Below are positions 20,633-29,268 of a stretch of 64,000 nucleotides of DNA, one piece after another. Positions within the stretch are counted from its first letter, which is position 1; each line of letters opens with the position of its first letter. Source of the stretch: Streptomyces sp. B3I8. GTDB lineage: Bacteria; Actinomycetota; Actinomycetes; Streptomycetales; Streptomycetaceae. Made by a program: the position numbers and the translations under genes. The stretch is taken from positions 4,911,501 to 4,975,500 of the forward strand of contig NZ_JAUSYN010000002.1 of NCBI RefSeq assembly GCF_030816915.1. The letters run 5' to 3'. The notes under the pieces were generated by a model. It was not told the DNA's origin, ran no database searches, and worked only from the letters and a program-made list of their open reading frames with translations.

Positions 20633-20863
20633 GTGGACAGGGGGGAGGAAGCCGTCCGGCTGTTCACCGACGTGGGCGTGCTGATCCGCGAGGCGCAGGA
20701 GGCCGGGGCGCTCCCGCCGGGCGACCCGGAGCGGCTCCGCCTGCTCCTCGTCGCGGTGCTCCAGGGCATCGCCCTACTGGTGACCTCCGGCCGGGCACCC
20801 CTCGACCGGGCCGAGTCCCTGGCTTACGACGCGGTCGCTCTCTTCACGGGCGGAGCCGGGTAG
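20633..20863 (+). pseudogene. TetR-family C-terminal fragment
   Basis: A 76-codon frame resembles the ligand-binding end of a TetR regulator (IREAQEAGALPPGDPERLRLLLVAVLQGIALLV). No helix-turn-helix precedes it. The frame runs upstream only to about 20580 without a start, and another frame looks more coding-like there. I read it as the tail of a decayed TetR gene. The GTG at 20633 could allow a short product. Confidence 0.45.
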
Positions 20864-20901
20864 AGGGGCCGGCGGCGGGCCGTTTCGGCGGGGACCGGCC
20901 G

Positions 20902-21420
20902 CTACGTCAGTCCCGCCTCGTTCTCCTCGGCCGTCAGCCGGCGCAGTACCGCGCCGCAGCGGCGGGCGTACGCGTGCTGCAGGCCCCGTACCGCGGGGCC
21001 GCCCGCCCGCGCGTACCACTTCGCCGGGCGGCTGAACGCCGTCACCGTCAGCCACACCGTGCCGTCCCCGGTGCGGTCGAGCACGAAGGACTCCTCGCCC
21101 GTCTCCGGATGCCCCTGGAGCGTGCCGTACGCCCAGCCCCGTCGGCGCGGCTCCTCCACCGTCCACACCACCCGGCACGGCGCCTTGATCAGCCCGCCCA
21201 GTACGACGGTGACCTCGACGCCCGGCGCCGCGGCCGGGGCCTCGGTGTCGACGCCGAGGCCCGCCGCCCGGTGCATCTCCCACCCGAAGAGGGCTTCCGT
21301 GGCGCGGCGGAACACCCCCTCGCCCTCGCCGACGCGCGAGCGCACATGCAGGCGGTGGAACCCCGGCGGGCAGCGCTCCGGCTCCCGCGTGGCGCCGACA
21401 TCCTCGTACGTGAACGACAT
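20902..21420 (-). CDS. DUF1990 family protein
   Basis: A 172-aa cytoplasmic protein matching the DUF1990 pattern: FTYEDVGATR at the start, GFHRLHVRSRVGEGEGVFRRA, a central FGWEMHRAAGL and a C-terminal FSRPAKWYARAGGP. The biochemical role of the family is not established. The ATG at 21420 lacks a Shine-Dalgarno sequence; TACCCT about 8-13 bases upstream could be a -10 for leaderless transcription. No operon partner. Confidence 0.75.
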   Translation of the reverse strand: MSFTYEDVGATREPERCPPGFHRLHVRSRVGEGEGVFRRATEALFGWEMHRAAGLGVDTEAPAAAPGVEVTVVLGGLIKAPCRVVWTVEEPRRRGWAYGTLQGHPETGEESFVLDRTGDGTVWLTVTAFSRPAKWYARAGGPAVRGLQHAYARRCGAVLRRLTAEENEAGLT

Positions 21421-21435
21421 GGGGCCCAAGGGTAG

Positions 21436-21470
21436 AGCCGCCCCCGGCGCGATGCGCGCCGGGGGCGGCT
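21436..21470 (-). terminator. Hairpin terminator of the M4 protease gene
   Basis: Perfect 15-bp G/C stem (21436-21450 with 21456-21470) and 5-base loop, 20 bp beyond the protease stop codon. Confidence 0.8.
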
Positions 21471-21489
21471 CAGCTGAACGAGTGTCGGA

Positions 21490-23145
21490 CTAGTTCACGT
21501 TGACGCCGCTCCAGGCAGCCTGGACCGCGTTGTACTCGGCGCTGCCGGAGCCGTACAGGGCGGACGCCGCGCTCAGCGTCGCCGTGCGGGCGCCGGAGTA
21601 CTTGGTGGTCGAGGTCATGTACGTGGTGAGCGCCTTGTACCAGATCTGCAGCGCCTTGGCGCGGCCGATGCCGGTGACCGTGGAGCCGTTGGACGTCGGC
21701 GAGTTGTAGCTGACGCCGTTGATCGTCTTCGCGCCGCTGCCCTCGGACAGCAGGTAGAAGAAGTGGTTGGCGACGCCGGACGAGTAGTGCACGTCCTTGT
21801 TGCCCACGGAGGAGGACCAGTAGTCGGCCGAGCCGCCGTCCTTGCTGGGCTTGTCCATGTACCGCAGCGGCGAGCCGTCGCCGTTGATGTCGATCTCCTC
21901 GCCGATGAGGTAGTCACCCTTGTCGGACGAGTTGTTGGCGAAGAACTCCACGCCGGTGCCGAAGATGTCCGAGGTTCCCTCGTTCAGACCGCCGGACTCG
22001 CCCGAGTAGTTGAGCCCCGCGGTCGCGGCCGTGACACCGTGGCTCATCTCGTGGCCGGCCACGTCCAGCGCGGTCAGCGGGTGGTTGTTCCCGGAGCCGT
22101 CGCCGTACGTCATGCAGAAGCAGCTGTCGTCCCAGAAGGCGTTGACGTAGTTGCTGCCGTAGTGGACCCGGGAGTACGCGCCGACACCGTTGTTCTTGAT
22201 GCCGCTGCGGTTGAACGTGCTCTTGTAGAAGTCCCAGGTCTCCTGCGCGCCGTACGCGGCGTCGGCGGCGGCGGTCTGGTCGGTGGAGGAGCTGGAGGCC
22301 GCGCCGGTGCCCCACACGTCGTCGGCGTCGGTGAACAGCGTGCCGGTGCCGGAGGTGCGGTGGGCCAGGTTGTACGTCTTGTGGCCGCCGCGCGTGGTGT
22401 CGTAGAGCTGGTACGTGGAGCCGGACTTGGTGGTGCCCAGGGTGACCGTCCCCGAGTACAGGGTCTTGCCGGTGCCGGTCTCGATGCCCTGGTACTCGTA
22501 GAGCTTCTTGCCGGTGGCGGCGTCCGTGACGACGTGCAGTTCGTTGGGGGTGCCGTCGTCCTGGAGGCCGCCGACGACCGTCTCGTACGCCAGCACCGGG
22601 GTGCCGTTCGCCGCCCAGATCACCTTGCGCGGGGCACGGTCGGCGTCGGTCCTGGCGGAGCCGGCGTCCTTCGCGGCGGTCAGGGCCTGCTTCTTCGCCG
22701 TCGAGGCGGCGACCTTCGGGGTCACCGAGGCGACCTTGATGGCGGCCTTCGTCGCCTTGGTCACGCTCGTCGTCGCACCGGAGGCGGACTCGTGCACGAC
22801 CAGGTCGCCGCCGAGCACCGGCAGGCCGTCGTAGGTGCGCTCGTAGCGGGTGTGGACGGTGCCGTCGGCGTCCTTGACGACGTCTCTGACGACCAGTTTC
22901 TCCTTGGCGCCGAGGCCTATCCTCTGTGCCGTCTCGGGGGCGGCGGCCTCGGCCTGCCGGATGAGGCCCGTACGTGCGCTCGCCGACAGCTGCAGCGGGG
23001 CCGCGGCGGGGGTGGCCGCGCCCTGGTCGGCGGGGGTCTGTGCGGCTGCCCCGGTGCTCAGACCGGTGGTCAGCAGGGCTCCGGCCGCGACGGCGGTGGC
23101 GATGGCCAGAGTGGTGCGCTTGTGACGCGCGTAGAGGGGAGTCAC
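21490..23145 (-). CDS. Secreted M4-family neutral zinc metalloprotease (griselysin/thermolysin type)
   Basis: Extracellular endopeptidase made as a preproenzyme of 551 aa. A signal peptide (residues 1-35, ending GAAAQT) is followed by an FTP/PepSY propeptide (LVVRDVVKDADGTVHTRYER) and a catalytic domain with the zinc motif HEMSH and the third ligand in GGLNEGTSDIFG. The C-terminal helical half contains DVHYSSGVANHFFYLL. The GTG start has AAGGAG five bases upstream. Probably a nutrient-scavenging exoenzyme processed outside the cell. Confidence 0.93.
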   Translation of the reverse strand: MTPLYARHKRTTLAIATAVAAGALLTTGLSTGAAAQTPADQGAATPAAAPLQLSASARTGLIRQAEAAAPETAQRIGLGAKEKLVVRDVVKDADGTVHTRYERTYDGLPVLGGDLVVHESASGATTSVTKATKAAIKVASVTPKVAASTAKKQALTAAKDAGSARTDADRAPRKVIWAANGTPVLAYETVVGGLQDDGTPNELHVVTDAATGKKLYEYQGIETGTGKTLYSGTVTLGTTKSGSTYQLYDTTRGGHKTYNLAHRTSGTGTLFTDADDVWGTGAASSSSTDQTAAADAAYGAQETWDFYKSTFNRSGIKNNGVGAYSRVHYGSNYVNAFWDDSCFCMTYGDGSGNNHPLTALDVAGHEMSHGVTAATAGLNYSGESGGLNEGTSDIFGTGVEFFANNSSDKGDYLIGEEIDINGDGSPLRYMDKPSKDGGSADYWSSSVGNKDVHYSSGVANHFFYLLSEGSGAKTINGVSYNSPTSNGSTVTGIGRAKALQIWYKALTTYMTSTTKYSGARTATLSAASALYGSGSAEYNAVQAAWSGVNVN

Positions 23146-23488
23146 GCAAGCTCCTTATGTGGGGGCGCCCGTGAGGCGTGGGGGGCCTCGCGGACAGCTG
23201 AAGTTGCGGTGCGGTGTGCCGTCCGTGCGCTGGAAGACTGACATTGAAGGCGTGTGCATGTCAGGACCCCGACGGGACGTTGGCCGAAAATCGTCCGCAG
23301 AGTGAAGATCGGTGTACGCAATGCGGAACAGATCTCTCCCGACCCCCTCCGGACCGATCCGACTGTCGCGCGGAGGCCGGGACGGACCGGATGCGAATGG
23401 TCCGTCGTGGGTCGAATGCGTGAAGCGCGGCGCCCAGGACGTGAGTTGAGAGACCGTCAGTATTCGGACGATCGCCCTCCGCCTGTGC
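23146..23488. promoter_or_regulatory. Intergenic region upstream of the M4 protease
   Basis: About 340 bp between the end of the ABC exporter operon and the protease start, both on the minus strand. It should contain the protease promoter, but I cannot assign hexamers with confidence. No hairpin strong enough to terminate the upstream operon is evident. Confidence 0.3.
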
Positions 23489-25378
23489 TCAGCCGGCCGG
23501 ACCCGACGGAGCGCCGTTCCCGGCCCCCGTGTCCGCCGCCCGTCCGGTCCCACCGGCCGAATCGGTCCCGGTGGCCGAAAACTGCCCCTCGCCGTGCCAG
23601 GAGTGCCACAGCGCCGCATATGTCCCGCCCGCCGCCACCAGGCTCTCGTGCCTGCCCAGCTCGGTCAGCCGGCCGTCCTCCATCACCGCCACCCGGTCCG
23701 CGTCGTGCGCGGTGTGCAGCCGGTGCGCGATCGCGATCACCGTGCGGCCCGACAGCACCGCGGCGAGGGCGCGCTCGGTGCTCCGGGCGCTCGCCGGATC
23801 GAGCAGCGCCGTCGCCTCGTCGAGAATGAGCGTGTGCGGATCGGCCAGCACCACCCGTGCCAGGGCGAGTTGCTGCGCCTGCGAGCCGTCGGTCGCGTGC
23901 CCGCCGGTTCCCAGCACGCAGTCCAGGCCGTCCGGCAGCCCGGCGACCCAGCCGTCCGCCCCCACCGCGGCCAGCGCCCGCCACAGCTCGCGGTCGGTGG
24001 CGGACGGTTCGGCGATCCGCAGGTTGTCCCGGACCGTGCCGAGGAACACGTGGTGCTCCTGCGTGACCAGGACGACCTGACGGCGCAACCGCTCCGGACC
24101 GAGCGCCGTGACCGGCACGCCGCCCACCGTCACCGTGCCCGAGCCCGGCGCGTCGATGCCCGCCAGCAGCCGGCACAGCGTGCTCTTGCCCGCGCCCGAC
24201 GGCCCGACCACCGCCAGCCGCTCCCCGGGCCGCACGGTCAGGTCGACGCCACGCAGCACCTCCTCGCCACCGTCGTAGGCGTAGCGCACGCCGCGCACCT
24301 CGATCCGGTCGTCCACCGGGTCCGGTGCCGGTGCGCGCCCGGCCGGATCGGTGTGCGGCGCCCCGGCCAGGCCCTCCACGCGCGCGAACGAGGCGCCGCT
24401 GCTCTGCAGCTGCTCCACGTGCGTCAGGATCGTGTCCAGCGGCTCGGTGAGCTGCCGCAGATACAGCGCCGCCGCCACCACCTCGCCGACGCTCACCAGC
24501 CCGTGCGCGTGCAGCGCCCCGCCCGCCGTGAGCACCGCGGCCACCGGCACGACGTACGACGAGTCCACCGCGGGGAAGAACACACTGCGCAGGAACAGCG
24601 TGCGCAGCCGGGCGGAGCGGGAGGCCGCCAGCGCCCGACGGCTCGCGGCGATCCTGCGTCGCCCGAGTCCGAGCAGCTCCACCGTGCGGGCCCCCTCGGC
24701 GGTCGCGGCGAGGATCTCGGCCACGTCGGAGTTGGCCGCCCCCTCCACGAGGTAGGCGGTACGCGCCCGCCGCAGGTACCAGCGCAGCGCGCACCCGATG
24801 CCCACCATGCCGAGCAGCCCGCAGGCGCCGAGCAGCGGGTTCAGCAGCAGCACCGCGCCGAACAGGAACAGGACCTGCACCGAGCAGATCAGCAACTGGG
24901 GGCCCGCGTCCCGCAGCGTGGTGCCGACCGCGGCCACGTCCGCGGTGCCCCGCGCGGTCAGATCGCCCGTGCCGGCCCGTTCCACCACCGAGGCGGGCAA
25001 CGCCAGCGCCCGGTCCACGAATTCCTCGCGGATCCGGGCCAGCGCCCGCTCGCCGAAGCGGTGGCCCAGGTAGCGGGCCCAGCGCGCCAGCACCGTCTCC
25101 GCCAGCGCGCACAGCAGGAGCCAGGGCGCCAGCCGGTCCACGGCGCCGGTGCCGGCCCCGGCCCGCACCTCGTCGACCAGCCGTCCGATCAGCCACGGCC
25201 CGGCCAGGCCGACGCCCGCCGCCAGCGCGTTGAGCGCGAGCACGACGCCGAACGCCCGGCCGTCGGCCCGCACCACCCGCACCGCGGCCCGCCGCACCTG
25301 GGCGGCCCCGGCCACCGGGAGCCGCCCGGACGCCTGTTCGTCGATGCCGCCGTCCTTCGGGGTCGCGGGCGCGGTCAC
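23489..25378 (-). CDS. ABC exporter half-transporter, catalytic Walker sites intact, degenerate signature
   Basis: Type IV ABC exporter half (629 aa): six-helix membrane domain (about 40-310) then an ATPase domain. Walker A (GPSGAGKST), Q-loop (VTQEHH) and Walker B with catalytic Glu (LILDEAT) are intact, but the LSGGQ signature is degraded to TDGSQAQQ. Its partner, overlapping by GTGA, has the opposite pattern. Together they form a heterodimer with one working ATP site and one silent site. Substrate unknown; lipids, peptides or drugs are all possible. Confidence 0.88.
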   Translation of the reverse strand: MTAPATPKDGGIDEQASGRLPVAGAAQVRRAAVRVVRADGRAFGVVLALNALAAGVGLAGPWLIGRLVDEVRAGAGTGAVDRLAPWLLLCALAETVLARWARYLGHRFGERALARIREEFVDRALALPASVVERAGTGDLTARGTADVAAVGTTLRDAGPQLLICSVQVLFLFGAVLLLNPLLGACGLLGMVGIGCALRWYLRRARTAYLVEGAANSDVAEILAATAEGARTVELLGLGRRRIAASRRALAASRSARLRTLFLRSVFFPAVDSSYVVPVAAVLTAGGALHAHGLVSVGEVVAAALYLRQLTEPLDTILTHVEQLQSSGASFARVEGLAGAPHTDPAGRAPAPDPVDDRIEVRGVRYAYDGGEEVLRGVDLTVRPGERLAVVGPSGAGKSTLCRLLAGIDAPGSGTVTVGGVPVTALGPERLRRQVVLVTQEHHVFLGTVRDNLRIAEPSATDRELWRALAAVGADGWVAGLPDGLDCVLGTGGHATDGSQAQQLALARVVLADPHTLILDEATALLDPASARSTERALAAVLSGRTVIAIAHRLHTAHDADRVAVMEDGRLTELGRHESLVAAGGTYAALWHSWHGEGQFSATGTDSAGGTGRAADTGAGNGAPSGPAG

Positions 25379-27252
25379 CGTACGGCCTCCCTGGCGTCTC
25401 TGGAGTCGCCGGAGTCGCCGGAGTCGCCGGAGTCCCTGGAGTCCCTGGAATCCCTGGCGGGTCCGGCCGGGCCGTCGCGCCCGCCGGGCTCGTCGTGGCC
25501 ATCGGGCTCGTCGCGACCGTCGGGCTCGTCGGGCCCGGCGGCCTCTTCGTCCCGGGACACCAGCGCCCGGTACCCCGGTTCCTCGGCGAGCAGCCGGTCG
25601 TGCGGGCCGTGGGCCGCGACCTTCCCGTCGACCAGGTGGTACACCGTGTCGGCGCGCTCGAGCAGCAGCGGCGAACCGGTGACGAGCAGCGTCGTGCGCC
25701 CGGTGCGGACGGCCCGCAGCCGGGCCGCGACCACCGCCTCCGTGTGTGCGTCGAGGGCGGAGGTCGGCTCCACCGCCAGCAGCACCTCCGGATCCGCCAG
25801 CAGCGCCCGCGCCAGCCGCACCCGCTGTCGCTGACCGCCCGACAGATTGCGGCCCTGCGCGTCGACCGGTGTGTCCAGTCCCCGCGGCAGCCCCCGTACG
25901 ACGTCCTCGGCCGCCGCCGCGTGCACCGCGCGGGCGAGCGCCCCCGCACGCGGAGCCCCCTCACTCGCCCCCTCGCCCGGGCCGCCGATCAGCTCGCGCA
26001 GCGGCCCCGCGAACAGGTCGGCCTCGTTGTCGGCGACGAGGATCCGCTCCCGGACCCGGGCCGCCGGTACGGCGTCGAGCCGTACCCCGCCCCACGTCAC
26101 CGCCGACTCCGTGCACCGGCCCAGCCGGTCCACCACCGCCGCCGTGTCCGAGGGCCGTGCCCCGGCCAGCGCCGTCAGCAGGCCCGGCACCACCCGCACC
26201 CCCGAGTCCGGGTCGTACAGCTCGGCCGGACCGGCGGGCGGCGGCGCGGTGCCGGTGTCCGGCAGCGGGGCGAGCCGCAGGAACGCCACGACCCGGCGCG
26301 CGGCGACCAGCCCCCGGCTGACCTGGTAACCGCATTCGAGGAAGAACGCCACCGGCGCCACCAGCACCGCCACATACCCGTAGACCGACACCAGTTCGCC
26401 CACGGTGATCGACCCCTGCGCCGCCAGCCGCGCCGCCGGCCAGGTCACCGCGGCCAGGAACAGCGTCGGCAGCCCGAGGCCCAGGGCCTGCACCCAACTG
26501 GTCACCGCGCCCACCCGGTAGCCCTGATCGCGCAGCCGCCCCGAGTCCGCCCGGAAGGCGTCCGCGAACAGCCCCTTGCCGCCGAGCCCGCCGAGCACCC
26601 GCAGCCCGCCCGCCAGGTCCCCGATGCGCGCGGTCAGCAGCCCCTGCCGCTCCCGGTACTCCGTCTCCACGCCCTGCAGCCGGTTCAGCAGCGGACCGAC
26701 GACCACCGCCAGCACCGGCACCCCGAGCAGCACCAGCACCGCCAGCAGCGGCGAGATCGACAGCAGCAGCCCGGCCACCACGAGATACGCCACGACCGCG
26801 CCGACTCCCGGACCGACCACCGTCAGGGACGAACTGATCGTCTGTACGTCGCCCACGCCGATCGTGACCACCTCCCCGGTCCCGACCTGCCGCGACAGCG
26901 CCACCCCCAGCCGTACCGCCTGCCCCACCACCACCTTGACGGTGCGGAAGTTGGCGTCCATCCGGACCTGGGTCATCACCCGGTGCCGTATGAGGCCCAC
27001 CCCCGCGTTGCACGCACCGACCGCCAGGAGCGCCGCCGACCAGCCGGCCAGCGCCGCCTGGTCGCCGCGCTGCAGGCCGTCGTCTACCGCCCGTGACATC
27101 AGGTACGGGGCGGCAGCGAGCAGCACCATCCAGACCGTGCCGAGGACGGCGCCCGCGGCCGCCCGGCCCGGCTGGCGCGTCACCAGCCACCACAGATAAC
27201 GGCCGCCCCCGCGCGCGTCGGGCGTGCCCGGATCGCCGTGCGCGTCGATCAT
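25375..27252 (-). CDS. ABC exporter half-transporter with lost Walker A/B and intact LSGGQ
   Basis: Partner half-transporter (625 aa). The membrane domain (about 20-320) is normal, but the ATPase domain lacks the GxxGxGKS/T loop (AGARPSDTAAVVD replaces it) and the Walker B Asp (LLAVEPTSALD), while the signature LSGGQRQR is perfect. It would therefore supply the signature to its partner's active site and not hydrolyse ATP itself. The C-terminal tail is low complexity, with DEPDG-like and RDS/GDS repeats encoded by tandem DNA repeats. The ATG at 27252 has GGAGGGAG upstream. Confidence 0.87.
   Translation of the reverse strand: MIDAHGDPGTPDARGGGRYLWWLVTRQPGRAAAGAVLGTVWMVLLAAAPYLMSRAVDDGLQRGDQAALAGWSAALLAVGACNAGVGLIRHRVMTQVRMDANFRTVKVVVGQAVRLGVALSRQVGTGEVVTIGVGDVQTISSSLTVVGPGVGAVVAYLVVAGLLLSISPLLAVLVLLGVPVLAVVVGPLLNRLQGVETEYRERQGLLTARIGDLAGGLRVLGGLGGKGLFADAFRADSGRLRDQGYRVGAVTSWVQALGLGLPTLFLAAVTWPAARLAAQGSITVGELVSVYGYVAVLVAPVAFFLECGYQVSRGLVAARRVVAFLRLAPLPDTGTAPPPAGPAELYDPDSGVRVVPGLLTALAGARPSDTAAVVDRLGRCTESAVTWGGVRLDAVPAARVRERILVADNEADLFAGPLRELIGGPGEGASEGAPRAGALARAVHAAAAEDVVRGLPRGLDTPVDAQGRNLSGGQRQRVRLARALLADPEVLLAVEPTSALDAHTEAVVAARLRAVRTGRTTLLVTGSPLLLERADTVYHLVDGKVAAHGPHDRLLAEEPGYRALVSRDEEAAGPDEPDGRDEPDGHDEPGGRDGPAGPARDSRDSRDSGDSGDSGDSRDAREAVR
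25391..25540. repeat. Tandem 9-bp and 18-bp repeats encoding the acidic tail of an ABC exporter
   Basis: Seven or so 9-bp units of the form (C)TGGAGTCC / CCGGAGTCG at 25391-25456, then 18-bp units with CGGGCTCGTCG at about 25486-25540. They encode the charged C-terminal tail beyond the ATPase fold and are likely length-variable between strains. Confidence 0.6.
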
Positions 27253-27351
27253 CCGCTCCCTCCCCCTGAATCCCCGCGTCCCGTGGACCGTGCTCCCTCG
27301 TTCGTGCTCCGTGCTCCGCGTCCCACGCGCCCCGTGCTCCTGCGACGGTCG

Positions 27352-29268
27352 CTACACCAGGCTCTCCCGCCATGCCCGGTGCAGGTTCGAGAAGCGGCCC
27401 GTGCCGGCGATCAGGGCGGAGGGGGCGCCGTCCTCCACCACGCGGCCGTGTTCCATCACCAGCACCCGGTCCGCGATCTCCACCGTCGACAGCCGGTGGG
27501 CGATCACCACCGCCGTACGGCCCCGCAGCACCGTCTCCATCGCCCGCTGCACCGCCCGCTCGCCGGGCACGTCGAGCGAGCTGGTCGCCTCGTCGAGGAT
27601 CAGCACGCCGGGGTCGGCGAGCAACGCCCGTGCGAAGGCGACGAGTTGGCGCTGGCCGGCGGAGATGCGGCCGCCCCGCTTGCGGACGTCCGTGTCGTAG
27701 CCGTCGGGCAGCGCGGCGATGAAGTCGTGCGCGCCGATCGCCTTCGCGGCCCGCTCGATCTCCTCCCGCGTCGCGTCCGGGCGCCCCAGCGCGATGTTCT
27801 CCGCGACCGAGCCGGAGAACAGGAACGCCTCCTGCGTCACCATCACCACACCCCGCCGCAGCTCCGCCGTGCTCAGCGCGCGCAGGTCGACGCCGTCCAG
27901 GAGCACCCGGCCCTCGGTCGGGTCGTAGAACCGGGCCAGCAGCTTCGCCAGCGTCGACTTGCCCGCGCCCGTGGAACCGACCACGGCCACCGTCTGCCCG
28001 GCGGGCAGCGTCAGCGAGAAGCGGGGCAGCACCTCGCCGCCCGTGCGGTACGCGAACCGGACACCGTCGAACACCACCTCGCGGCCCGGCAGTTCCGACG
28101 GGGCCGGGGGCAGCGGCAGCGGCTCGGCCGGCTCGGGCACCGACGGCCGCTGCGCCAGCAGCCCCGCGATCTTCTCCAGTGAGGCCGCCGCCGACTGGTA
28201 GGAGTTGAGGAACATGCCGAGCCGGTCGATCGGGTCGTACAGCCGCCGCAGATACAGCACGGCCGCCGCCAGCACCCCCAGCGCCAGCGTGCCGTCGGCC
28301 ACCCGGTAGGCGCCCCAGAGCACCATCCCGGCCACCGCCGTGTTCGCCACCAGCCGGGAGCCGACGACATAGCGGGCCATCTCCAGCATGCCGTCGCCGT
28401 TGGCACGGGCGTGCCGCTGGTTCAGGACGCGGAAGTCGGCGTCGTTGACGTCCTCGCGGCGGAACGCGCGCACCGGGCGGATGCCGTTCATCGTCTCCGC
28501 GAACTTCACGATCACCGCCGCGATCGCCGTCGACCGCAGCCGGAACACCCGGCCCGCGCGGTGCCGGTACAGCCGCACCATCCCGTACAGCGGCACGAAC
28601 GAGGCCACGGCCACCGCGCCGATGCCGAGGTCCAGCCAGAGCAGCATCGCCGAGATGTAGACGAAGGAGAGGATCACCATGACCAGTTCCTGCAAACCCT
28701 CGTTGAGGAGCTCGCGCAGGGACTCGACGTCGGTCGTGGAGCGGGAGATCAGCCGGCCGGAGGTGTAGCGCTCGTGGAAGTCGATGCTCAGTGCCTGGGC
28801 GTGCCGGAAGATTCTGCCGCGCAGGTCGAGCAGCACGTCCTGGCTCACCCGGCCGGAGAGCGCGATGAACGCGTACTGCAGGGCGCCGGAGGCGGCCGAG
28901 GCGAGCAGGTAGCCGACCGCCACCGCGATCAGCGGGCCGTGCCGGCCGTCCCGGAACGCGGGGACGGCCCGGTCGAGGGCGTACGCCACGAGCAGGGGGC
29001 CGATCTGCACGGCGGCCTGCTGCACCAGGAGCAGGACGACGGTGAGGACGACGCGGGGGCGCATCGGCGCGAGCAGGGAGCGCAGCAGGACGCCCGTCGC
29101 ACCGGGCGGGGTGGGCAGCGCGTCCCGGTCGAAGGGGTCACCGGAGCCGGACGGCTCCGCCGGGCCGGCGGCGTCCGGGCGGCCACCGTGCGGAGCCGGG
29201 GCGGTCACGGCGCCGCCCTGAGCGGGCTCCTCCTCGTACGGTTCGGCGGCGGTCGTGGGCGCCGTCAT
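27352..29268 (-). CDS. ABC exporter half-transporter with catalytic Glu
   Basis: Half-exporter of 638 aa: a disordered N-terminus (1-60), a six-helix membrane domain, and an ATPase domain with Walker A (GSTGAGKST), Walker B with catalytic Glu (LILDEATSSLD) and H-loop (VIAHRLST). The signature is ISAGQRQL, slightly off consensus. It overlaps the preceding gene by ATGA, forming a heterodimeric exporter with the product of 29265-31187. Substrate unknown. The four exporter genes lie in one minus-strand run, with a 99-bp gap between the two pairs. Confidence 0.88.
   Translation of the reverse strand: MTAPTTAAEPYEEEPAQGGAVTAPAPHGGRPDAAGPAEPSGSGDPFDRDALPTPPGATGVLLRSLLAPMRPRVVLTVVLLLVQQAAVQIGPLLVAYALDRAVPAFRDGRHGPLIAVAVGYLLASAASGALQYAFIALSGRVSQDVLLDLRGRIFRHAQALSIDFHERYTSGRLISRSTTDVESLRELLNEGLQELVMVILSFVYISAMLLWLDLGIGAVAVASFVPLYGMVRLYRHRAGRVFRLRSTAIAAVIVKFAETMNGIRPVRAFRREDVNDADFRVLNQRHARANGDGMLEMARYVVGSRLVANTAVAGMVLWGAYRVADGTLALGVLAAAVLYLRRLYDPIDRLGMFLNSYQSAAASLEKIAGLLAQRPSVPEPAEPLPLPPAPSELPGREVVFDGVRFAYRTGGEVLPRFSLTLPAGQTVAVVGSTGAGKSTLAKLLARFYDPTEGRVLLDGVDLRALSTAELRRGVVMVTQEAFLFSGSVAENIALGRPDATREEIERAAKAIGAHDFIAALPDGYDTDVRKRGGRISAGQRQLVAFARALLADPGVLILDEATSSLDVPGERAVQRAMETVLRGRTAVVIAHRLSTVEIADRVLVMEHGRVVEDGAPSALIAGTGRFSNLHRAWRESLV

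Noticed and set aside
23155..23619. 154-codon frame upstream of the M4 protease
   Set aside because: Arg/Pro-rich, no start signal, overlaps the ABC gene and lacks coding-type third-position bias.
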